A stretch of 17,565 nt of DNA from the NCBI GenBank assembly GCA_000310025.1, contig FN649734.1, forward strand, positions 4,716,078 through 4,733,642. The letters run 5' to 3'. This document shows positions 1-7,700 of this stretch, one piece after another (the first letter of the stretch is position 1; each line of letters starts with the position of its first letter). This DNA is from Ectocarpus siliculosus (Eukaryota > Sar > Phaeophyceae > Ectocarpales > Ectocarpaceae). The notes under the pieces are model-generated. The model searched no databases. It was given only the letters and a program-made list of their open reading frames with translations, and was not told the DNA's origin. A program made the translations under genes and the position numbers.

Positions 1-3000
1 ACCACTAATTCCCCCCAGTCCCCTTGCCCACTCACCTCGAAGCCTCGTTCGGACACCAGGGCAAGGAGGCCGCCTAGTTTTCCGTCTCGCACGATGTGTG
101 GTTTCACGACGCAAAGCGTGCACGCTCGCTCGCCGTTGTCGTCGGCCGGCTGCTGCTCGACGCCGCCTCCGTTGCTCTGGAACATTTGGCGTGCGTCCTC
201 CGCCGCCTGTATCGGGATGTATTTCGGAAAGCAGGGCGTATCTAGCACCAAGGACGTGTAACATGCCCACAACTACTGCTGTTGTTGTTGTTGTTGTATT
301 AAATCGACCACGAATGCATTAAATCGACCACGAATGTATTAAATCGACCACGAATGCATTAAATCGACCACCTAACAACAGCATTCAGAGCAACCAGAAG
401 CCGAGCCCCACTTGCAAGATTCCCATCGCTGCCTTACGGATAGAAACAAGCAGAGGAGGGGCATCTGGAATAGACTATTAAGGTTTTGTTTTGCGGTGGC
501 AAGAAGCCCCGGCGTATGCCTGCGCCGGTAGGTAGAAGAACCAAAAACGCTGCCTCGCCTGGGCGGGCGTGCTGGACGCGAAAACTCCCCCCTCGCGCTC
601 GCGCCACTTTTCGACAACGCCTAGCAGTCCCTCGAAACCCCGATCCCGAGAATCTAGGATCACCTCCAGCGCCACAGCAGCGCCAGACTGAAGTGTGTGT
701 CCGGTCCACAACAAGAGCATAGCAATAAGTGTAGAGATCGGGGAAGTGTCAGGTCGAATTAATCAATAGTGTGGTAACTGCCAAGCGTTCTTACTCATGA
801 GGAGAAAGCCACCACACGTCAGTAGAAACGTAAAAACTATTGGACTCTTGTATTGTACGTAAATACTGTCCGGCCATGGAGGCGGCGGAACTATGTCTTG
901 GTCTCGCAGCTCTGCAATGGCGGCCCTCTTCTAATAGAACGACGTCAGTGCGATATCGAACAAATGTCATTCTGGCGAAACCATGCCCGAGAGCATCGAA
1001 AGTGCTTGTGCTTCGGTCGTTGATATTGTGGTTCGGTAGTGTTGGTGTCTTGTTTATACACCATCAGACCACTTCAGTCAGCCGCTCATTGAGTGGTCTA
1101 ATGGGTTATCCTTTGTATTTAACAGGTATGGCCTTGTCTTCCTTTCGAATACTCAGGTGTTCCTGTGGAATACAAAGTTGTTGCTGTGGATGGCGACAGT
1201 GGTGGTGATGGGTATGGTATTACCCACCTGTCAAATTCAGTCTTAGCCCCTTTCCCGCGAATTCCTCCACATACCATACCAGACCTACTTCCTGCGCCTT
1301 TTTTCGCCGTTCGTTTGGATATTCTCGCTTCGTCGTGGACCTCATCCGAAAGTCACGCTTGCTTCGTTTGTTTCCTGGTCACCTGAGGCATGTCGATGTC
1401 TGGCACCGGGAGCTCTGATCGGCGTTTCTCCCTCCCTTCCAGGCGGAACATCTTGGCGTTGCTGATAACGGAGGGACACCGCCGGTTACCCTCACACCCG
1501 CCGCCGTCTTGGAGACAAGAGATAACCTTCCGCCAAGCGTGCGGAGGGGAGAACGGTTTTGGGGAACCAGGGCAATCATCGAATGGGGGGATGTGTAGCC
1601 AGCCGGGGGGGGTGGAACTGGTAAACGTGCTGCGACGGGTAGTGACGCAAGTGACGGAACGAAAACAATGACAGTTCTGCTACTCACCAAGTAACCTCTC
1701 AATGCCATTGCAACATCTCCCAACGTCGTAACGGACGCTCGTGGCAGCAGACAAAGTAGAAATGATCCCTCTGTTGAATGTTTGCCTCCCGAGTACACCG
1801 CACGTTTACCCGCCCCCAAAGAAGACACGGCCAAGATGACATACGCTGCGGGCTTCGTCTCTCACATCGCCGAGGTATCGGACCATGGAAGGGAGAACCA
1901 CGACGAACCCTCTGGTTTGGGTGCTTTCGTAGTACTTTCGGGTGCTCTCGTCCGCGTAGTCGACGATGCTAAGCTCGCGAGAAAACCTGTCGTGTATTTT
2001 CGTATCGTTTTTTTGACAGCGGTAGAGTTATTGGTAAGGTGCAATTCGGTGGTGTGGCTTGCCTGAAAGGAAAGAGGTTCTTCTTGTTTGGTCGACGGTT
2101 CACATCAACGGCACGGCAGCACACAAAGTGCACATAGAAGGTGCACACAAAGTCCATTCCTTTGTCTAGGAGAGAGGGTTGAGGAGTCAATCCCTCCATG
2201 TACACTCACTCCCGAGCAACAGAGCCCTCGAAGGTATAGTAAGTACTATGCACGAAAAGGAGGAAGAGCATGCCTCGCCGGGCTTCGAATTCCAAAGCTA
2301 GCCACGTTGGACGTTTTACGAGGTTAGAACCCAGACCACCGGGGAGACCAGCATTTGGGCACACAGACATTTCGTTTCGAGGTTGGAAGAAGTATTGCTC
2401 GAGGCGGGTGATGAAAAAGAATCAGCGATAATTTCGTTTGTTATTTCGGGATGGTGTCCGTTCAGACAAAAAAAGAGGGAAGAAAACGAGTGAGTTCCAT
2501 CCATCCGTAGAACAGAGCACATGAACATGAACCTTGCGCAAGTAGAGCTCACAAAACGACGGTGCCCCCGATGTAGAGGTCGGTTGTGACGAGATCTTTG
2601 GCGTAAGTCTTGGAAAGAAACGTCTTGTTGCCGCACACCTGTATTGTAAAGGCGCCGAGAGCAAATGGCACCAGCAACACTGTAACACCCGTAGTCTTTC
2701 AGATCAGATAACGACGTCGATCTATGTACGAACTGTAGTAGAGAGCTCAATGGCATGGGGTGTGGAGCGTATTGTAAACCCAACCTCCTACGATCGATCG
2801 TGTTCCAACATTATTTGCATACGTCAAGCACCAGATAGATGTTCTTTTGCCAAATGTGCATGCGCTGTCGACGGCACAACATAAAAATACTACAGTACTG
2901 TGCGGACAAAACGTACGACACGCTGCCGCCTAAAAGCCATGCCCCGCGGCACTTTCCACTCTGCTGACGTTCAGAAAACCTTGAGAGTGCATCACGGGCG

Positions 3001-3228
3001 CCAGGCACTCGTCAAGTGTTCTCGAGGCGCCGCGGACCCTCTGCACACTCTGCACTTAGATACCGTAGAGTGCCCTGTGCCACCTTGGCCTCCACTCACC
3101 ATCTGAACCTTCCTGTCCGGAAAGACGGTGAGTACAAAACTCCTGAGTGACTTCGCGACGGGGTCGAAGTACTCTACCGAGAACCCAACCGGCTTGGGAA
3201 ACAACGCAGGAGCGTTAGTCGAGGTCAT
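1..3228 (-). CDS. NME7: NME7-like protein (DM10 domain + tandem NDK domains), 5' portion of gene, runs off left edge
   Basis: NME7 (FAP67 in Chlamydomonas) is an axonemal and gamma-tubulin-associated protein with an N-terminal DM10 domain and two nucleoside diphosphate kinase domains. Here spliced exons 3228-3100, 2638-2553 and 1986-1866 join in phase to give DM10 (about residues 14-93). It includes VEYFDPVAKSLRSFVLTVFP, NKTFLSKT, DLYIGGTVVLFSREL and IVDYADESTRKYY, which match the family pattern of an EYFDP block, a KTFLK block, an LFIG block and a SRQL..DYGD block. NDK-A then begins (RGFVVVLPSMVRYLGD). Further NDK-A pieces lie at 1714-1688, 1461-1383 and 687-542, and NDK-B starts in the exon at 206-36. 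Exon borders from 1866 down to 206 are not fully resolved. The start ATG at 3228 lies directly before the conserved DM10 block. The C-terminal half lies outside the window. It is divergent to the RNF32-like gene at 3755. The family call is firm; the middle of the model is tentative. Confidence 0.83.
36..206 (-). CDS. NME7: NME7-like exon: end of NDK-A and start of NDK-B
   Basis: This 57-codon exon lies between the acceptor CCCGATACAG and the donor GAG followed by GTGAGTGG, in phase 0 on both sides. It begins AAEDARQMFQ, like the SA..ED..FF end of an NDK domain. A linker follows, then ACTLCVVKPHIVRDGKLGGL and LALVSERGFE. CVVKPH is the first strand and catalytic-site lysine region of NME7's second NDK domain, which typically has VKPH instead of KPD. 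The remaining NDK-B exons lie beyond the window. Confidence 0.85.
298..371. repeat. 20-bp tandem repeat, about 3.7 copies
   Basis: The unit ATTAAATCGACCACGAATGY starts at 298, 318, 338 and 358, and the last copy is truncated. The only difference between the full copies is C or T at the last base. It is immediately preceded by a (GTT)n tract at 281-297. It lies in an intron of the NME7-like gene. Confidence 0.9.
542..687 (-). CDS. NME7-like exon: NDK-A core segment SGAAVALEVI
   Basis: The acceptor ACACACTTCAG opens a phase-0 frame with SGAAVALEVILD, then VVEKWREREGGVFASSTPAQ and ARQRF. This fits the NDK stretch SGPVVALEL...AV.KWR..LG...A..TAP.SIR.RF, although it carries an insertion between the two halves. 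The 3' border is uncertain: GT at 541 gives phase 2, while a GC donor after CAG at 521 gives phase 0 and would join the next exon in frame. Confidence 0.6.
1383..1461 (-). CDS. NME7-like exon: NDK-A segment NAKMFRL
   Basis: After the acceptor CCGTTATCAG and a single C, the frame reads NAKMFRLEGREKRRSELP and then VPDIDMPQ. It ends CAG followed by GTGACC, in phase 0. NAKMFRL fits the second NDK strand (the KM..L pattern). Entry requires an upstream exon ending in phase 2, which the candidate at 1688 does not supply. Including the codons ATC AGC just before would restore the expected spacing but leaves no AG acceptor. Confidence 0.55.
1688..1714 (-). CDS. NME7-like NDK-A fragment (candidate micro-exon, borders unresolved)
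   Basis: The nine codons VAMALRGYL fit the first NDK helix that should follow VRYLGD in exon 3, and the piece ends at a strong donor (TTG followed by GTGAGT). The nearest upstream AG ends at 1717, inside the preceding GAT codon, so a canonical junction does not preserve the frame. Read this as a probable exon with an unsolved 5' border. Confidence 0.4.
1866..1986 (-). CDS. NME7: NME7-like exon 3: end of DM10, start of NDK-A
   Basis: The acceptor ACACGACAG is followed by G, which completes TTG from exon 2. The exon then encodes FSRELSIVDYADESTRKYY, the terminal strand of DM10, and RGFVVVLPSMVRYLGD, the first strand and helix of an NDK fold. The usual (I/V)KPD(A) after the first strand is VLPSM here, so the conserved lysine and aspartate are replaced. 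The donor is GAT followed by GTGAGAGA, in phase 0. Confidence 0.82.
2553..2638 (-). CDS. NME7: NME7-like exon 2: middle of DM10
   Basis: This 86-nt exon is too short for an ORF scan and was found by searching for the next DM10 block. The acceptor is TTTACAATACAG, entered in phase 0. It encodes VCGNKTFLSKTYAKDL and then TTDLYIGGTVV, the KTFLK...DLFIG..V segment of DM10. The donor GTGAGC follows the two bases TT, giving phase 2, which exon 3 completes exactly. Confidence 0.85.
3100..3228 (-). CDS. NME7: NME7-like exon 1: start codon and first half of DM10
   Basis: This exon encodes 43 residues, from MTSTNAPALF to DRKVQM. EYFDP at residues 19-23 and the hydrophobic strand FVLTVFP at 31-37 are the hallmark opening of DM10 domains. 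It ends in ATG followed by the strong donor GTGAGTGG, in phase 0. The open frame extends further upstream, but nothing conserved lies there, so the ATG at 3228 is preferred. Confidence 0.85.
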
Positions 3229-3754
3229 TGTTCCCGAGCCCCCTGTAGACGAGTGTGATATCCTGTTTGGTGAACCCAAGGAAGTACGAAAGCTAGAAGC
3301 GTGGCCGTGTCTGTGTGACTTGCAGCGGGATGCGTACAGAGCCTTTCTTCTACGTGGTCGGTAGTAGTGTTTTTGCTGTGAGTGCACTGCTTTGCGTTGT
3401 TCGCATATGTGTGGAAGCAAGAGCCAGATCTCTGTGTACGCGGCGGAAATCCAATAACGCGGCGGAATAGGTATAATCTGTAATCTGTAACGGATTTCCC
3501 GCTTCCACGATCCCTCGTAATACACGCGCGCGAGAGAGAGGGCGTGAATGCGGATGTGACCTATCCTTGCATAAGATTGTGAAGGTGTACCACTGGAGGT
3601 GAAGGTCTACCGCTGGTTGTCTCTGGTAGTAGTTGCGGTATTGTAGCATTGTAGCTGGGCACGTCTCACGGTACGCCGCAACGCACATGCGAAATCTGAC
3701 AGTCCCGCGAGCGGACAAGAACACCGGGGGAGAGATCGAGAGCGAGAGTCGAAC
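3229..3754. promoter_or_regulatory. Shared divergent promoter region of the NME7-like and RNF32-like genes
   Basis: These 526 bp separate two start codons pointing away from each other, so both 5' UTRs and promoters must fit here unless there are upstream untranslated exons. It contains a CCAAT sequence at 3451-3455, flanked by two exact copies of ACGCGGCGGAA at 3438-3448 and 3457-3467. A short doublet, TAATCTG repeated, follows at about 3474-3488. I see no convincing TATA box and no RFX-type X-box inverted repeat. Confidence 0.6.
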
Positions 3755-4791
3755 ATGCGACCCGGACGCGGCAAGCGGCCTTCTCTTCTTGGTGGCAGTA
3801 GTAACACAAATCAAGCTTCGATGACACCACACGCAAGCAACCCAAGCATGATGTCGTCGCGTCTAATAACAGCACCAGCGAGAGGATCCACGGAAGTCGC
3901 ACCCAGCAGCGAGGCTAAGCTTCAATATCTGGGATCTCGATACCCCGATGATGGAAGTCACAAGAAGTTCACAGATCAAAGGTGGTCCAGCATAGGTGCC
4001 GTACATTCCGGTGAACAACAAAAAACCCCTGCAGCCGCTGCAGCATCAAGGACTAGTAGCCGAGCGCTGCTGCACAATAACCACCCTCCTCGTCGACAGC
4101 ATCATCATCAACGCCGAGCTGCAGCAGCAGTGGCATCGGAGCAAGTTCTTGACGCGGCGGCTCTGCAGGACAGGCTCATGCGGTCCATGAAGCTAGAGCT
4201 CGGGGGCCAACAATCTCGAGCGGTCGTAATTCTGAGCGACCGTAGCGGTGGCCGTGGCCTCGGCGCCGGCGGCGGCGGTATTGGTGGAGCACGGAGGGAC
4301 GGGGTGCGAAGACGGCGCAGGAACCAAGCAGTCGAACCCGCGCTCGGACCCGAACTCGGGCCATCCGAAGATAGCCCTTATGCTAACCCGGCGGCAGCTG
4401 TAACCGGACACACCGTCGGGAAGCCCATCGGAGACGGAATCAGGAGCGGCGGCGACGGTGGTGGCGGCCGGACTGCCGCTTGGACTTGTCATGCTTGCTC
4501 GGCCCAAAACTACGCCATGGATGACGATACGCACCCGGGACAAGGACACGGCATCGCGGAGGAAGCAGGCCAACGCTGCTCGGTGTGCGTCCAACCCAGG
4601 CGACGGTGGCGGTTGCCCGGTGGGGAGGATGGAGATATTGGCGGCCTGGGTAGCGACGGCCGCAGCAGCTGCGAGGACGGAGTGCACGAGGGCGAAGAGC
4701 AACACCAGCCGCGGAGAGTGGCTGTGACGTTGGCACAGATCCGGGGGCTGGAAGAACCGCCTGAGCCCACCCTTACTCCCGGAGAGTGGAG
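3755..4791 (+). CDS. RNF32: RNF32-like exon 1: low-complexity N-terminus, RanBP2-like zinc finger candidate
   Basis: This exon encodes residues 1-345 plus two bases. The ATG at 3755 is the first in the frame. The helix LDAAALQDRLMRSMKLEL (132-149) resembles a conserved N-terminal segment of RNF32. Residues 243-278 contain WTCHAC, N252 and CSVC, the ligand pattern of RanBP2-type zinc fingers but with a long loop. VTLAQIRGLEEPPEPTL followed by TPGEW (324-345) is the RNF32 pre-RING segment. The donor is TGGAG followed by GTGCGA, in phase 2. Gly-, Ala- and Arg-rich filler lies between these blocks. Confidence 0.88.
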
Positions 4792-7700
4792 GTGCGACGG
4801 CGGTAGTGCTCAAGTTCTGCGTACCATTTGAACATGCGGTTGTCGTGCATCTCTCCCTGCTGGGCGCTATGACACCCGAAGTGTTCACGCGGGGGAGAAG
4901 ACGACCGACCGAATATTTTGGCGATTATGAGCCCTCCAACGCGTCGGTGTCTCCGTTCTTCTCGCCACCGCCCCTCCTATCCCCCGTCGCCCGCACGCCG
5001 TAGTTTCAGCTCATTGAATCCCGCGTGATAATGCAGAGAAATGAGGGCGTCCTGCAGGAATCCCTGTGTCACCTTTGCACAAGGCCGAACTCGTTATTGC
5101 ACGCTCTGCGATTAACCGCGCGCGCTCCCTGTGCTCTTTCCTCTGGCCAGAGCCGTGGAAGCCAAGGCCCTGGCAAGGGGAGACGAGGCGGCGCCGTGCC
5201 CCATCTGCCGGGAGTCGTTTCGAGGAGAGAGCCAGGTCATCCTCAGCTGCAGCCACGTGTTTCACAAAGCGTGAGTCCATGTTTTCCTCTATCACCTCGA
5301 AGCCCTTGGTATCCTTCCCGGTCGGTGCTGCCTAGAACCCCAACCGCCGTTCTTGGGGGATGCGAAACCACGTTTCAGAAAATTGTGGTGTTGCTGTGGT
5401 TCTTGTGCTTGTTGCCGTTGCTGCGGCTGCTGCTGCTTCTGTCTGTTGCCTCCATCTGTAACACTGTTTCTGGCTCCCTCCGGGCCGCTCCTTCATGGAG
5501 ACTGACCCGGCTTCGCCCGTTCCCTTTACAGACTGAACGAATTTACTTAAATAAGCTTGGCAATAACTGCCTGCAAACATAGAAGAACACATTATACACT
5601 GCTTGTAGAGCGAGATAGGAGGGTGGATTTGCTTGTAGGCAGTGCTTCGTTTCGTACATGACTGGAATACGATCAGTCGCACGATAGTTCCTTGGGTGGG
5701 ATGGTGCTCCTGTCATCAGGATGGGGGAGATAATCGAATCATCAAGTCAACCGCCGCTTCCCCCCCCCAATCAATTGGCCATCAGTGATGGGTCCTGTGG
5801 GAAAGATGTTGCATGCTGTCGAGGACGCGTGGTCAAATGGTCTGATAACTGAGACATGCAAAACATTCGTACACCCTCCCGTGCTGCAAATATTACCCGC
5901 ACAAGGTCATCACATGTTGGCCAGGGAAACACCGCGACATTCACATTCACACGTCTTTCACAAGTAAAGGATAGAGCGCGTGTATGTCGCCGACATCCAC
6001 TTACCCCTTTTCGCGGAGGCGTTTTGACCCCGCGTTCACTCCCTGTCCCACCCCCGCCGTTCACAATCGAGTCCAAAGACTAACCGTAGGTGCCATTATT
6101 TTTCCGTGACACAGGTGCCTGTCGTCATTCGAGAAGTTTCTCCGGGCGCAAGAGAGGAGCTGCCCCCTCTGCCGCAAGGTCGACTACCAGAAGAAAGCGA
6201 CGCGACAAGGTGTGCCAAGGTTTCCGCTCGGATTGTCCCCACCTTCCCCATAAGTGGACCTGACTTTATGACACACACTCCCCTTTCGCCCAGCCCACCC
6301 GTTCGCCCTCCCAAGTCAAGAAAAGGGCTACCGGCTACAGTGAGTGGTGAATCGCTCTCAGGAAACATATACTGTTCGAAAAAGTAGTGTTCATTGCTTC
6401 AAGAGCCATGGGAAAAAAAGACAAGGGGAAGAACGGTCGTTCACGTACAGCAAACTTCCGAGCAAGATACGGTCACCGGCGCGGAGTTAAATGGACACCT
6501 TTTTTTTGCCGGAAAGACACCCCTTACCGGCAGAGACATGCAGATATCTTTGCTGCAAATTTACATACCCCTTCGATGTCGCGAGTTGTTGGGAACGACG
6601 GAAACGTTCGGCGGGTCTATGGCTTGACAGCAGTGGTACAACTTGCCTCGCGTGGTAGAACAGCCTTGACGGTATGAAAACAAGCGACATGCCGCAGATG
6701 GATCGTTCCGTGTTGGCCGACCACGGACACGGATCGGCGCTCTTCCCCCCAGAGAAAGCAAAGACTGAGAGAGACAACACCGCCGATGGAGGAAAATCAC
6801 CAGGCCTGACCGGTCATCATATGGTGTTCGGAGCGGCCGACTGAACCTACAACGCGAATCTCCCGGCCCGCGCAAACAGGCAATAACCAACCATTTGGGC
6901 GCTTCGTCCTCCTCCCCTCTCGTGAAACAGGGGCGGTGGCGTGGCGCCAGCGGTGCGCACGACGCCTGCAGTGCGCGTACCGGCGACACAGGGCACGGCG
7001 GCAGTACAGGGGGCTTCTGAGGAGACACTACGGGGCGGGGTTAGGGGACACCCTGAGGAGGAGGGAGTTCCTCAGCGGGCAGGCGGCGGAAACGGCGGGG
7101 AAGCTGGCTGCGGCGTTGGAGGATCGGGGGGATACCATAGACAGGTTAATTGACTAGCATGGGTTAGGAGCTATTGTCCTATCTGTTGGAACACGGTGGT
7201 GATCATGTTACTCCATTTTTCGACGTGGTGGTTTTTCTCGACAGCAAGGAAATAGAGTGAGAAGAATCGCCACAACGGCAAAAACGTGGGGGCGAAGTTC
7301 TCTGCATAATTTTTGCGCCGTGTTTCATCCCTAGTTGCGTGCTCTCCTGCTTGCCAGACACCATGTTACAGCCGTGCGTGATGGTGCGTTTCGATATGTG
7401 TTAGCAACAAGAGCCAACCCCGGTTTGGACCAGGCGGCAGAATTAATATTGCCATTCATGCCTACAATTCTTCTCTCAAATAAACTGTTGTGTTTCGCTA
7501 CTCTGCACCGTCGGCTTTGCGCGCACTTGTTTACTCTGTAACCCTATTGCGGAACAACTGCAAGTGGGACAGAAGTATGTCGTTCCGGTGCTAGAAGAAT
7601 ATGGAGGCTCAGTCCCCTCCACGCCTACTTACGAATGCGCTCATACACAAAACGTGTTCAGAAACAAAGAACGGCCACAACCAGCCAAGAGCCAAAAAAT

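Noticed and set aside
2992-3525. Full 177-residue minus-strand frame as one protein
   Set aside because: Only the 43 residues from the ATG at 3228 to the donor at 3100 match DM10; the upstream part has no conserved features and the downstream part reads into the intron.
3229-3754. RFX X-box expected for ciliary genes
   Set aside because: No GTTNCC...GGNAAC inverted pair is visible; stramenopiles may not use this factor for flagellar genes.
4193-4888. 231-residue open frame on the minus strand
   Set aside because: It is antisense to exon 1 of the RNF32-like gene and open only because of GC-rich codons; it has no motif.
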